Origin: Burkholderiaceae bacterium
GTDB lineage: Bacteria > Pseudomonadota > Gammaproteobacteria > Burkholderiales > Burkholderiaceae
Reading direction: 5' to 3'
Length of the DNA stretch: 64,000 nucleotides
Assembly (NCBI GenBank): GCA_021166835.1
Contig: JAJPEN010000073.1
Coordinates: 62,001 to 126,000 of the forward strand
Under the pieces are notes generated by a model. The model was not told the DNA's origin and made no database searches. It worked only from the letters and a program-made list of their open reading frames with translations. The position numbers and the translations under genes were made by a program. How positions within the stretch are numbered: position 1 is the first letter of the stretch; each line of letters begins with the position of its first letter. Of the stretch, positions 46,734-55,474 are shown in pieces.

Positions 46734-47534
46734 TCAGGAAATCGCCCGTTCGTCGGCGTCGTAGCCCAGTGACGACGAGATGCCGTCGGCGGTGCGGCAC
46801 AACTGCTCGATCCAGTCGTCCTGGATGAAGTCGGCCGGCGCCGAGATCGACAGCCCGGCGACCAGCTTGCCGCTGTCGTCGCGCACGCCGGCGGCGATGC
46901 ATCGCACGCCCAGCTCCAGCTCTTCGTTGTCGCGCGCGTAGCCGCGCGCGCGCACGAGCGCCAGCTCGCGCTCGAGCCGCTGCAGATCGGTGATGCTGTT
47001 TCGCGTATGCCCGGCAAGCCCGGTGCGCGCAGCATAGGCGCGCACCAGTCGCGGCTCGTCGGCGGCGAGGAACAGCTTGCCCACCGACGTGAGGTGCAAC
47101 GGCGCGCGACCGCCGACCGCACGCACGACCTGCATGCCCGAACGCTCGGAGACGGCGCGTTCGATGTAGACGATCTCGTCGCCCTGGCGGATCGACAGGT
47201 TCACCGTCTGCCCGGTGCTGCGATGCAGTTCGCGCATCGGATCGAGCGACGCGTCGCGCACGTTCATCCGCGCCTTGACGAGATTGCCCAACTCGAGCAG
47301 GCGGATGCCCAGCTGGTAGGCGCCGGGCTCGGCGCGGTCGACGAAGCGTGCGGTGACCAGGTCGTTCAGGATGCGATGCGCCGTGGACGGATGCAGCCCG
47401 GTGCGCAGCGAGAGTTCCTTCAGGCTCACCGGTTCGCGCTGCCCGGCGAGCGCATCGAGCAGCGAGACGAGGCGTTCGATGACCTGGATCGCGGTGCGAC
47501 CTTCTTCGTTCGCGGAGCTTCGGGGGCGGGGCAT
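46734..47534 (-). CDS. IclR-family transcriptional regulator
   Basis: 266 residues. The N-terminal winged helix-turn-helix (LKELSLRTGLHPSTAHRILN) and the C-terminal IclR effector domain (HLTSVGKLFLAADE, then CIAAGVRDDSGKLVAGLSIS) are complete. Target unknown. The 270-base gap up to the next gene shows no clear motif. Confidence 0.94.
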   Translation of the reverse strand: MPRPRSSANEEGRTAIQVIERLVSLLDALAGQREPVSLKELSLRTGLHPSTAHRILNDLVTARFVDRAEPGAYQLGIRLLELGNLVKARMNVRDASLDPMRELHRSTGQTVNLSIRQGDEIVYIERAVSERSGMQVVRAVGGRAPLHLTSVGKLFLAADEPRLVRAYAARTGLAGHTRNSITDLQRLERELALVRARGYARDNEELELGVRCIAAGVRDDSGKLVAGLSISAPADFIQDDWIEQLCRTADGISSSLGYDADERAIS

Positions 47535-47804
47535 CGGCTATGTCGGGTTCCGAGCGACCTGGGCGCAAGGGTAGCACGATGCGCGAGCGCATCCTGCAAT
47601 GTGAAACATGGCGGAGCCTGGACACCATGGTCGCCCGCGTCTTGGCGGCCGGCCTTCCTGCCGCACGCTTTTTCGCGTCGCGCAGCCGCGTCGGTACACT
47701 CGCACGGCACCCGGTATCGCACCTGCCTCGATGATCCCGTCGAACCTCCAACGTCCCGCGACGGAACGCCGGCCGCCGATCGAAGATCGGACCGGGCGCG
47801 CGCC

Positions 47805-48176
47805 GTGATCCGTCGATCCGTCGCCGTCACGCTGTGGCGCGTCCTTGCGCTCGTCAGCGTCGGACTCGCGGTGCTCGGCATGGTGCTGCCGGTGCTGCCC
47901 ACCGTTCCGTTCCTGATCGTCGCCGCATGGGCGGGCAGCCGCGGGTGGCCGCGGCTGGAAACCTGGCTGCTCGAGCATCCGCGGCACGGACCGGCGATCC
48001 GCCGCTGGCGCGATCATGGCGCGGTTCCGCGCCGCGCGAAGTGGGCGGCCTCGACGATGATGGTGCTCAGTGCGCTGACGCTCGCGATGATGGCCGTGCC
48101 GCCATGGGTGAAGCTCGCCGCCCCGTCGATGATGGCCATCGTGGCGATCTGGCTGTGGAGCAGGCCGGAGGCTTGA
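47805..48176 (+). CDS. DUF454 (YbaN-like) inner membrane protein
   Basis: 123 residues with about three hydrophobic segments. GMVLPVLPTVPFLIVAAWAG followed by SRGWPRLETWLLEHPRHGP is the DUF454 signature. Function unknown; relatives often sit near nitric-oxide and heme-copper oxidase genes. The GTG start has no clear ribosome site, so the start is uncertain. Confidence 0.75.
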   Translation: MIRRSVAVTLWRVLALVSVGLAVLGMVLPVLPTVPFLIVAAWAGSRGWPRLETWLLEHPRHGPAIRRWRDHGAVPRRAKWAASTMMVLSALTLAMMAVPPWVKLAAPSMMAIVAIWLWSRPEA

Positions 48177-48180
48177 GCGC

Positions 48181-48597
48181 TCAGCCCAGCCAGCTGCGCA
48201 GGATGCCGAGCGGGTCGTGCGCCCGCGCGATCGACACCATCATTCCGAAGCAGGCGAGCGCGGCGATCGACCAGGCGAGCCGCGAGGTCGTCGAGCGGGC
48301 GCGCCGCAACGCCATCGTGCCCAGGCCGATGTACACCAGCAGCAGCGCGAGTTTCGCCGCCAGCCACGGCACGACGAAGGGGTTCAGCTGCAGCACGTAG
48401 AGCAGCAGCAGCGCCGCGGCGAGCAGGCCGGTGTCGATCAGCCAGCTCGCGCGGCGCGCCGCCCTGGAGGCGCTCCAGCGCGCCCCGGCCATCGTCGCGA
48501 TCGCGCGCGCGGTGAACAGCGTGCCGCTCGCGGCGACGAAGCCGATATGGGCGAGGCGGATCTGCGGGTAGAGGTCGAGCAGGAGCGCCGAGGGCAT
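48181..48597 (-). CDS. SirB2-family membrane protein
   Basis: 138 residues with four hydrophobic segments. The start LLLDLYPQIRLAHIGFVAAS, then SGTLFTARA, fits SirB2. Function unknown. It lies 8 bases after the DUF2249 gene on the same strand and converges with DUF454 (4 bases between stops). Confidence 0.8.
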   Translation of the reverse strand: MPSALLLDLYPQIRLAHIGFVAASGTLFTARAIATMAGARWSASRAARRASWLIDTGLLAAALLLLYVLQLNPFVVPWLAAKLALLLVYIGLGTMALRRARSTTSRLAWSIAALACFGMMVSIARAHDPLGILRSWLG

Positions 48598-48605
48598 CCG
48601 CGGGA

Positions 48606-48863
48606 TCAGCGGATCGTGAAGTCGATGACGATCTCGCCCGGGTTGCGGCTGACGTACTGGATCTCGATGTGCTCGCCGAAACGGTCGAGGATCTGGTCGA
48701 GCAGCGGCAGCGGGTCGTGGTCGTTCATGAAGCGCATCGTCTCGCCGGGCTGCAGCGCGCCGAGCGCGCCGAAGATCGCCGAGTGGCGAAAGCGCCGCGC
48801 GACACCCCGCGCATCGAAGGGATAGGTGGTTTCGCCGAGGATCCGCAGGGAGTTGTCCGACAT
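48606..48863 (-). CDS. DUF2249-domain protein
   Basis: 85 residues. FGALGALQPGETMRFMNDHD, then LPLLDQIL and IDFTIR, match DUF2249, a TusA-like fold found in anaerobic and NO-responsive gene sets. It is the first gene of a two-gene unit with SirB2. AGCAAAGAA rather than a strong Shine-Dalgarno precedes the ATG. Confidence 0.82.
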   Translation of the reverse strand: MSDNSLRILGETTYPFDARGVARRFRHSAIFGALGALQPGETMRFMNDHDPLPLLDQILDRFGEHIEIQYVSRNPGEIVIDFTIR

Positions 48864-48923
48864 GTTCTTTGCTCCGGTGAGCGATGGCGCTGGCCGCGTG
48901 ACGGGCTCGTTCGCCGAAAGCGG

Positions 48924-48952
48924 AATCTAAAATGATGCTTTAGCGCAGTCAA
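48924..48952 (-). promoter_or_regulatory. Sigma-70-like promoter of DUF2249-SirB2 with overlapping palindrome
   Basis: Minus-strand TTGACT (48952-48947) and TAGATT (48929-48924) with a 17-base spacer. An inverted repeat CTAAA-N7-TTTAG (48927-48943) covers the spacer and part of -10, where a repressor would block polymerase. The binding protein is unknown; an NO- or redox-sensing regulator would suit the gene content. Confidence 0.5.
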
Positions 48953-48985
48953 GCGCCGCGCAGCCGAGCCCCGCGCGCTCGAGCC

Positions 48986-50032
48986 TCATTCTGCGCGTGC
49001 GGCGACGCGCGTGGCGTCGCGCAGGGCGCGCGCGCATTCGCCGATGAGCATCGGTCCGCGGTAGATCAGGCCGGTATAGAGCTGCACCAGCGTGGCGCCG
49101 GCGACGAGCTTCGCGCGCGCGTCGTCGGCGCACAGGATGCCGCCGACGCCGATGATCGGGTAGCCGGCCGGCAGCGCCGCGCGCAGCGCGCGGATCACGC
49201 GATTCGAGGCTTCGAACACCGGCGCGCCGGACAGCCCCCCGGACTGCGCGGCGTTCGGCAGGCCGGCCACGGCCTCGCGCGAAATCGTCGTATTCGTCGC
49301 GATTACCGCGTCGATGCGGTGCCGGACGAGCAGCTCGGCGATCGCCTCGATCTGCGCGTCGTCCAGGTCGGGCGCGATCTTCAGCGCGAGCGGAACGCGG
49401 CGCGCGTGCTCGCGCGCCAGTTCGTCGCGGCGGGTGCACAGCGCACCGAGCAGCTCGTCGAGCGCATCGTGCGATTGCAGTTCGCGCAGCTTCGCCGTGT
49501 TCGGCGAAGAGACGTTCACCGCGACGTAGCTCGCGTGCCGGTAGACGCGCTCGAGACCGATGCGGTAGTCGTCCACCGCGCGCTCGAGCGGCGTGTCGGC
49601 GTTCTTGCCGATGTTGATGCCGAGCACGCCGCGCCAGCGCGCCCGCATCACGTTGGCGATGAACGCGTCGACGCCGTCGTTGTTGAAGCCCATCCGGTTG
49701 ATCAGCGCCGAGCGCTGCGGCAACCGGAACAGTCGCGGGCGCGGGTTGCCGGGCTGCGGTCGCGGCGTGACCGTGCCCACTTCGAGGAATCCGAAGCCGA
49801 GCGCGGCAAGCGCATCGACGTGCGCCGCGTTCTTGTCCAGTCCGGCGGCCAGGCCCACGCGGTTGCGAAAGCGCAGCCCCATCACCTCGACCGGATCGTC
49901 CACCGGGCAGCCGGCGAGCAGGCGAGCGCCGCCGAAGGCGGCGGCGCCGTCGAGCGCGCGCAGCGACAGTTCGTGCGCAGTTTCGGGATCGAGGGCGAAG
50001 AGCAGCGGTCGGGCGGCCGCGTACGGAATCAT
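48986..50032 (-). CDS. pyrD: Dihydroorotate dehydrogenase (quinone), class 2
   Basis: 348 residues. It oxidises dihydroorotate to orotate in pyrimidine synthesis using the quinone pool. The N-terminal membrane-associating helix ([15 protein letters not shown]), FMN site [10 protein letters not shown], catalytic Ser in NVSSPNT and [11 protein letters not shown] are present. The ATG overlaps the bpt stop by 4 bases, in the conserved aat-bpt-pyrD order. Confidence 0.97.
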   Translation of the reverse strand: MIPYAAARPLLFALDPETAHELSLRALDGAAAFGGARLLAGCPVDDPVEVMGLRFRNRVGLAAGLDKNAAHVDALAALGFGFLEVGTVTPRPQPGNPRPRLFRLPQRSALINRMGFNNDGVDAFIANVMRARWRGVLGINIGKNADTPLERAVDDYRIGLERVYRHASYVAVNVSSPNTAKLRELQSHDALDELLGALCTRRDELAREHARRVPLALKIAPDLDDAQIEAIAELLVRHRIDAVIATNTTISREAVAGLPNAAQSGGLSGAPVFEASNRVIRALRAALPAGYPIIGVGGILCADDARAKLVAGATLVQLYTGLIYRGPMLIGECARALRDATRVAARAE

Positions 50033-50778
50033 CGCGAAGCGGGTGCCTCGCGCTCTTCGAGCCGCACCCACTCGCCGTCCTGCAGGCATTCGAGCGGCCG
50101 GAAGCGCGACTTGTACGACATCTTCGGGCTCTGCTCGATCCAGTAGCCGAGGTACAGGTACGGCAGTTCCAGGCGGCGGCACTGGTCGATCTGCCAGAGG
50201 ATGTTGTAGGTGCCGTAGCTCGCCGACCCGACGTCGGGGTCGAAGAACGTGTAGACCGACGACAGGCCGTCGTCGAGCACGTCGATGATCGAGACCATGC
50301 GCAGCGTGCCGTCCGATTCGCGGAACTCGACCAGGCGCGTGTTGACCTTGCTCTGCAGCAGGAACTGCGCGTACTGCTCGCGGCTGTCCTGGTCCATTCC
50401 GCCGCCGGCGTGCCGGCTGGCCTGGTAGCGCAGGTACAGCGCGTAGTGCTCCGGCGAGAAGCCCAGGCGCGCGATCAGCGTGCGCAACGTTTCGTGCGCC
50501 TTCAGCGCGCGCCGCTGGCTGCGATCGGGAACGAAGGAAGCCGCCGGAATGCGCACCGGCACGCAGGCGCGGCACGCGTCGCAATGCGGACGGTAGGTGA
50601 AGATGCCGCTGCGCCGGAAGCCGGCGCGGACCAGGTCGCCGTAGACGTCGGCGTTGATCAGGTGATTCGGAGTGGCGACCTGCGAGCGCGCCTGGCGCTG
50701 CGGCAGGTAACTGCACGGGTACGGTGCCGTGGCGTAGAACTGCAGTGCCGAGAACGGCAGTTCCTTCAGGTGCGTCAT
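50029..50778 (-). CDS. bpt: Aspartate/glutamate leucyltransferase (Bpt)
   Basis: 249 residues. It attaches Leu to N-terminal Asp/Glu for N-end-rule degradation. [16 protein letters not shown], then [20 protein letters not shown] with the Cys pair, and [20 protein letters not shown] are diagnostic. It overlaps both neighbours by 4 bases. Confidence 0.96.
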   Translation of the reverse strand: MTHLKELPFSALQFYATAPYPCSYLPQRQARSQVATPNHLINADVYGDLVRAGFRRSGIFTYRPHCDACRACVPVRIPAASFVPDRSQRRALKAHETLRTLIARLGFSPEHYALYLRYQASRHAGGGMDQDSREQYAQFLLQSKVNTRLVEFRESDGTLRMVSIIDVLDDGLSSVYTFFDPDVGSASYGTYNILWQIDQCRRLELPYLYLGYWIEQSPKMSYKSRFRPLECLQDGEWVRLEEREAPASR

Positions 50779-51506
50779 GCGTGCGGCAATGCGATGCGCA
50801 TCGTTCGCCAATCCGGAGCGGGCTGTCGAACCAGTTCGTCGACCCTCTCGAGAAATGCCGCGCGCGGAATTTCGCGCGCGCCGAGCGACGCGAGATGGCG
50901 AGTGCTCTGCTGGCAGTCTATCACGCGGAAATCGTGCGCCTCGAGCATCCGCGCGAGCGCGACGAGCGCTGCCTTCGAAGCGTCGGCTTCGCGCGCGAAC
51001 ATCGATTCGCCGTAGAACATGCGCCCGATGGACACGCCGTACAGGCCGCCGACGAGCCGCTCGTCGTTCCACACCTCCACCGAATGCGCGAAGCCCAGGC
51101 GATGCAACGCGCCGTATCCGGCGCGGATGTCCTCGGTGATCCAGGTGCCGTCCTGCCCCGCGCGCGGCGCCGCGCATTCGCGCATCACGCGATCGAAGCC
51201 GACGTCGAGCGTGACGCGCCAGCGCGCCTCGCGCTGCGCGGTGCGCAGCGTCTTGCGCAGCGATCGCGAGACGCGCAGCTCCGGCAGGTGCAGCACCATG
51301 CGCGGGTCGGGCGACCACCACAGCACCGGCTGCCCGCTCGTGTACCACGGGAAGATGCCGCGGCGGTACGCCTCGAGCAGGCGAGCCACCGACAGCTGCG
51401 CGCTCGCCGCGAGCAGCCCGTTGGGCACCTGCCAGGCACGCGCCGGATCGGGCAGCGGATCTTCGGTGCCGAGCCAGGCGAGCATGCGACGCGGGGAGCG
51501 GGACAC
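50775..51506 (-). CDS. aat: Leucyl/phenylalanyl-tRNA--protein transferase
   Basis: 243 residues. It adds Leu or Phe to N-terminal Arg/Lys of proteins. [34 protein letters not shown] and [18 protein letters not shown] are conserved Aat motifs. The GTG at 51506 or the internal ATG at 51485 ([13 protein letters not shown]) could be the start; neither has a good ribosome site. Confidence 0.96.
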   Translation of the reverse strand: MSRSPRRMLAWLGTEDPLPDPARAWQVPNGLLAASAQLSVARLLEAYRRGIFPWYTSGQPVLWWSPDPRMVLHLPELRVSRSLRKTLRTAQREARWRVTLDVGFDRVMRECAAPRAGQDGTWITEDIRAGYGALHRLGFAHSVEVWNDERLVGGLYGVSIGRMFYGESMFAREADASKAALVALARMLEAHDFRVIDCQQSTRHLASLGAREIPRAAFLERVDELVRQPAPDWRTMRIALPHA

Positions 51507-51540
51507 GACGTTGCGGGGACGATCGTAGCGTGAACAGGCC

Positions 51541-52263
51541 CTAGCCGCACTGCATCAGCTGTCGGCAATAGCGCTCGATCGGCACGACGGTGGTCGACTC
51601 GCCGACCGGCCGATGCTCGGCGCCGCCGTGCTCGAGCGCGAGCTTCATCGCGAACTGGTCGAAGAACGCATCGAACAGTTCGCCGCCACGCGTGCCGACC
51701 GCGTGCAGGCTGTCGTCGGCGGGATCGTGCTCGAGCACGATCGCGGCCAGCGGCTGCGTGGCCGGGCCCGAGAGAACGCGCGCACCGGCCGCCGGGTCGT
51801 ATTCGCTGTGTTCGGAGCAGCAGTGGATGACCTGCGCGCGATGCGTGATCGCGGACGGCTCGTCGCGGTAGTTGATGAAGCTGATCTCGCGCGTCGGATA
51901 CGCCATGCGGTGCGCGCAGATCGCCGAATAGGCGACGATCGAGCGCTTCGGACCGACGCCGCCGTCCCAGGTGTAGCTTTCGTCGTGGCTCGTCTCGAGC
52001 GCGACCGATCGGCGGGTCGGCTTGCCGAGGTCGATCAGGAAGGCCGGCGTGCCGATGAAGGGGTACGGAAAGACGAGCGTCTTGCGGAGTGGGATCGATG
52101 CGGCCGCGAGCGGCCGGCCGTCGGCGCCGAGCAGACGCGCCCGCGGCCAGCTACGCGGCCTGGCCGAGGAGGCCTGCTGCGCGGCCAGTGCGCGGCGCGC
52201 GTGCAGTACGGGATCGGCGGCCGCGGCGGCTGCGCAACCGAACAGGAAATCGCGGCGTTGCAT
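51541..52263 (-). CDS. Tat-exported Rieske [2Fe-2S] protein
   Basis: 240 residues. The N-terminus MQRRDFLFGCAAAAAADP is a twin-arginine signal. The cluster ligands are Cys116-Ala-His118 and Cys149-x2-His152 (CSEH), as in Rieske proteins. The rest does not match the standard cytochrome bc1 subunit, and no cytochrome genes are nearby, so the redox partner is unknown. It lies 20 bases downstream of the Nudix gene with GGGAG before the ATG. Residue spacing and Tat export suggest a periplasmic electron-transfer role (inference). Confidence 0.8.
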   Translation of the reverse strand: MQRRDFLFGCAAAAAADPVLHARRALAAQQASSARPRSWPRARLLGADGRPLAAASIPLRKTLVFPYPFIGTPAFLIDLGKPTRRSVALETSHDESYTWDGGVGPKRSIVAYSAICAHRMAYPTREISFINYRDEPSAITHRAQVIHCCSEHSEYDPAAGARVLSGPATQPLAAIVLEHDPADDSLHAVGTRGGELFDAFFDQFAMKLALEHGGAEHRPVGESTTVVPIERYCRQLMQCG

Positions 52264-52283
52264 GCACTCGCTCCCCGGCAGAC

Positions 52284-52829
52284 TCACGAAGGCGATCGAC
52301 GCGGGCCGACCGCTCCGGTGTGCATCGACCGCGTTCCTTCGCGCCGGTCGGCGAAGAACCAGCGAAGCGCCTGCGCGACGCTGCGGAAGGCGAGCGAGTC
52401 CCAGGGGATCTCGTCCTCGCGGAACAGCTTCGCTTCGAGGCTCTCGGGGCCGGGCTCGAAGGACGGGTCGAGCAGCGCCGCGCGGAAGAACAGGTGCACC
52501 TGGTTTACGTGCGGCACGTCGATCATTGCGAACGGCGGGCCCAGCTCGATGCGGGCTCCGGCCTCCTCGACGGTTTCGCGTTGCGCGCCCTCGGCGGTGG
52601 TTTCGCCGTTCTCCATGAAGCCGGCGGGCAGCGTCCAGAAGCCGTAGCGGGGTTCGATCGCCCGCCGGCACAGCAGCACGCGGTCTTCCCAGGTGCACAC
52701 CGTGCCGAGAACCATGTTCGGATTCTCGTAATGGATGGTTCCGCAGCGGGCGCAGCAGAAGCGCGCCCGGTTGTCGCCGGGCGGGACGGTCGAGTGGACC
52801 TCATGGCCGCAAACCGAGCAGAACTTCAT
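52284..52829 (-). CDS. Nudix hydrolase with N-terminal zinc ribbon
   Basis: 181 residues. Cys4-x2-Cys7 and a second CCARC motif form a zinc ribbon, as in NudC-like proteins. The Nudix box GFMENGE-x7-RETVEEAGA is complete. Relatives hydrolyse NADH, ADP-ribose or similar nucleotides. It is divergent from the iron operon, so the Fur-box region may also influence it. Confidence 0.92.
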   Translation of the reverse strand: MKFCSVCGHEVHSTVPPGDNRARFCCARCGTIHYENPNMVLGTVCTWEDRVLLCRRAIEPRYGFWTLPAGFMENGETTAEGAQRETVEEAGARIELGPPFAMIDVPHVNQVHLFFRAALLDPSFEPGPESLEAKLFREDEIPWDSLAFRSVAQALRWFFADRREGTRSMHTGAVGPRRSPS

Positions 52830-52893
52830 CGCGTGCGGCCAGTGTAACAGCGCTTGATTCGCGTCAAGGACGAGCGCATCATCACCAACGAAA

Positions 52894-52942
52894 GTGAGAA
52901 CTGTTCTCGTTAAGGCAAATTCGTTCTCGTTGAGGCGAATTC
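52894..52942 (+). promoter_or_regulatory. Fur-box region with tandem 20-bp repeat upstream of ftrA
   Basis: A 7-1-7 near-palindrome TGAGAACTGTTCTCG at 52895-52909 lies within AGTGAGAACTGTTCTCGTT, close to the betaproteobacterial Fur pattern AATGAGAATNATTCTCATT. The right half is reused in two adjacent 20-base direct repeats, GTTCTCGTTAAGGCAAATTC (52903-52922) and GTTCTCGTTGAGGCGAATTC (52923-52942), differing at two positions. Several Fur dimers could bind in series. Confidence 0.75.
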
Positions 52943-52986
52943 CCGCCCTCCATCCCGCAATTCTTTCCCGTCCGCAAGGAATTCCG

Positions 52987-53556
52987 ATGCTTCTCGACAA
53001 ACCCGCGGCGGCGCTCGCCGGTCCGCTGCTGTTGTCGCCGCTGTTGCTCTTCGCATCGACCGCGTCGGCCCTGGAGTATCCGATCGGCTCGCCGCGGAAT
53101 GCCGCCGGCATGGAGATCGGCGCCGTCTACCTGCAGCCGATCGACATGGAGCCCGAAGGGCACATGCGCAAGGCCGCTGATTCCGACCTGCACCTGGAGG
53201 CCGACATCCACGCGCTGTCGACCAACGTCAACGGTTTTCCCGAAGGGGCGTGGATTCCGTTCCTGCTCGTGCGCTACGAGATCACGAAGGCGGGTTCGAG
53301 CGAGACGATCCGCGGCGACATGATGCCGATGGTCGCCAGCGACGGGCCGCACTACGGCGACAACGTCAAGCTGCTGGGCCCGGGCAAGTACCACGTCAAG
53401 TACACGGTGTTTCCGCCCAATGCGCCCGAGAACGCGCTCGGCATGCACTTCGGGCGTCACACCGATCGCGCCACCGGCGTGCGGCCGTGGTTCCGGCCTT
53501 TCGAACTCGAGTGGGATTTCACCTACGCCGGGATCGGCAAGAAAGGCGGCTACTGA
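52987..53556 (+). CDS. ftrA: Periplasmic iron-binding P19/FtrA protein
   Basis: 189 residues. Signal peptide ends near ASA. The mature protein (LEYPIGSPRNAAGMEIGAVY, then DLHLEADIHAL) is the P19/Tp34/FtrA fold, which uses His, Met and Glu to bind Cu and Fe. In Bordetella FtrA delivers ferrous iron to the FtrC permease. AAGGA lies 6 bases before the ATG. First gene of the iron operon. Confidence 0.93.
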   Translation: MLLDKPAAALAGPLLLSPLLLFASTASALEYPIGSPRNAAGMEIGAVYLQPIDMEPEGHMRKAADSDLHLEADIHALSTNVNGFPEGAWIPFLLVRYEITKAGSSETIRGDMMPMVASDGPHYGDNVKLLGPGKYHVKYTVFPPNAPENALGMHFGRHTDRATGVRPWFRPFELEWDFTYAGIGKKGGY

Positions 53557-53558
53557 TC

Positions 53559-55121
53559 GTGCGCGGCCTCGCTTGCGTGGTGCTGGCGCTCGGCTCGCTG
53601 GCCGGGGGAGTGCAGGCAGCCGACGATAGCGCTGCGCTCGAAGCGCGCGTGCACGCGCTCGCCGAGCGCATGGAGCGGCTCGAGCAGCGCAACCAGGAGC
53701 TGGAGCGCGAAGTCGCCGAGTGGAGACGCCGCGGTGGGGCGCAGGCGGCCACGGCAGTGCCGGCGGCCACGGCAGCCCCGGCGGCGCAGGCCGCCGGGTC
53801 TTCGTCCACGCTCGAGGCGCGCGTGCACGCGCTCGAGGAGGCGCAGGCGCGCACCGAGCAGTCGCTCGCCACCGACCGGCTGAGCGAAACCGAGCCGGAG
53901 TTGGTGACGCGGCTGAAGGCACTCGAAGCCCAGACCTCGTCGATGCAGAAGCAGGCGCGGCAGATCGAGGCGCTCGAGGGCATCACCGTGGCGGGAAGCC
54001 TCACCACCATGGCGCAGCACGTCGGCGCCGGCGGCTCGGACACCGGCGCCCCGCAGTCGCGCCTGGGCTACCGCGGCGACCTGTCGGTGACGCTGCCGGG
54101 AGGCACCTTCGGCAGCGCCGAGGGCTCGATCTTCACGCACCTGCGCTTCGGTCAGGGCGAGGGAATCGGCGTGCGCCGCGCGTTCGCCAGCACCAACTCC
54201 ACCGCGTTCGAAGTCGCAGGCGTCGGTTCCGACTCCGATTCGTCTTTCGCGATCCTCGCGCAGGCGTGGTACCAGCTCTCGGTGCCGCTGGGGGACGACG
54301 GCCTGCCTGCGCAGGCGCGGCGACACCTGTTCTTCAACGTCGGCAAGATCGACCCCTTCGTCTTCTTCGACCAGAACGCGATCGCTGACGACGAGACCGT
54401 TCGCTTCGCCAACAACGCCTTCGTCCACAATCCGCTGCTCGATGCCGGCCGCGACGTTGGCGCCGACGAATACGGCTTCTCGCCGGGCGTGCGCGTCGCC
54501 TACATCGACGAAAGCGACGCGGGGCTGAAGTGGCGCGCCTCGGTCGGCGCCTTCGGCGCGGGCAGCGCAGCGAATTTCTCAGGCTCGCCCGGTCGGCCGT
54601 TCCTGATCGGCCAGCTCGAAGCCTCGCCGCGACTGTTCCAGGGACTGGTCGGCAACTACTGGATCTACGCGTGGCGCAATCCGCGCGCCGTCGATTTCGA
54701 CGACAACGAGGCCTTGCATGCCGGCTGGGGCGCCTCGATCGACCAGCGCGTCACCGACGATCTGACGCTGTTCGGACGCTTCGGCCAGCGCACCACCGGG
54801 CACGGCTCCTTCGACCGCGCGCTCACGCTCGGCAGCGAGCTGGACGGCGACGTCTGGCGGCGCGCCGCCGACGGCATCGGGTTCGCTGTCGGCTGGCTGG
54901 GCATCAGCGACGAGTTCCGCCGCGCGGCAGCCGCCGGCGAAGTGCCCGGATTCCCGGGCAGGCCGAGCAGCTACGCGCATATCGCCGAGCTTTACTACCG
55001 CTATCGCTTCAACGACCGGGTCGAGATCACCCCCGATCTGCAATGGCTGCGTCACGCCGGCGGCGACCCGCGCGGCTCGACGCGCATGATCGTCGGGCTG
55101 CGCGCCCGCGTGGGCATCTGA
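53559..55121 (+). CDS. OprB-like outer membrane porin with coiled-coil N-terminus
   Basis: 520 residues. A signal peptide (to about residue 20, ending VQA) is followed by a heptad coiled coil (HALAERMERLEQRNQELERE) and an Ala-rich spacer with a second coiled coil. From about residue 145 an OprB-family beta-barrel follows, with alternating strands (NYWIYAWRNPRAVDFD, LTLFGRFGQRT) and a C-terminal strand MIVGLRARVGI. Such coiled-coil porins can tether to the wall. Its place inside the ftr operon suggests entry of ferrous iron through the outer membrane. The GTG start is 2 bases after the ftrA stop. Confidence 0.75.
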   Translation: MRGLACVVLALGSLAGGVQAADDSAALEARVHALAERMERLEQRNQELEREVAEWRRRGGAQAATAVPAATAAPAAQAAGSSSTLEARVHALEEAQARTEQSLATDRLSETEPELVTRLKALEAQTSSMQKQARQIEALEGITVAGSLTTMAQHVGAGGSDTGAPQSRLGYRGDLSVTLPGGTFGSAEGSIFTHLRFGQGEGIGVRRAFASTNSTAFEVAGVGSDSDSSFAILAQAWYQLSVPLGDDGLPAQARRHLFFNVGKIDPFVFFDQNAIADDETVRFANNAFVHNPLLDAGRDVGADEYGFSPGVRVAYIDESDAGLKWRASVGAFGAGSAANFSGSPGRPFLIGQLEASPRLFQGLVGNYWIYAWRNPRAVDFDDNEALHAGWGASIDQRVTDDLTLFGRFGQRTTGHGSFDRALTLGSELDGDVWRRAADGIGFAVGWLGISDEFRRAAAAGEVPGFPGRPSSYAHIAELYYRYRFNDRVEITPDLQWLRHAGGDPRGSTRMIVGLRARVGI

Positions 55122-55125
55122 ACCG

Positions 55126-55461
55126 ATGCGCATCGTGCTCGCCACCGCATTCGGCCTCGCGCTGGCTGCCGGCGCCGGCGGCGCGTGGGCGGCCGAAACC
55201 GCCACCTACCCGGTCGTCGTCCGCGACGGACGCATCGAGCCGGCGCGGCTCGAGGTGCCGGCCGGCGTGAAGATCAAGCTGACCATCCGCAACGAAGGAC
55301 CGGGCCCCTGCGAGTTCGAGAATCTCGACCTGCGCGTCGAGAAAGTGCTCGCGCCGGGGGCCAGTTCCTTCGTCGTCATCCATCCGCTGCGACCGGGCAG
55401 CTACCGCTTTTTCGACGAGTTCCACCCGGACACGTCGGAGATGCTGCTGATCGCGAAGTGA
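55126..55461 (+). CDS. ftrB: Periplasmic cupredoxin-like protein FtrB
   Basis: 111 residues. Signal peptide (to AWA, about residue 23), then a small cupredoxin fold (VEVPAGVKIKLTIRNEGPGP-like strand; FFDEFHPDTSEMLLI at the end). In the Ftr system it is proposed to oxidise or handle iron with FtrA. The classical His-Cys-His-Met copper site is incomplete: one Cys (PCEF) and one His near the C-terminus. Four bases after the porin gene. Confidence 0.88.
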   Translation: MRIVLATAFGLALAAGAGGAWAAETATYPVVVRDGRIEPARLEVPAGVKIKLTIRNEGPGPCEFENLDLRVEKVLAPGASSFVVIHPLRPGSYRFFDEFHPDTSEMLLIAK

Positions 55462-55474
55462 GGCCACAACGGGA

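Noticed and set aside
47535..47804. A small gene or RNA in the iclR-DUF454 gap
   Set aside because: Short frames there have no ribosome site or family resemblance, and no hairpin with T-run was found.
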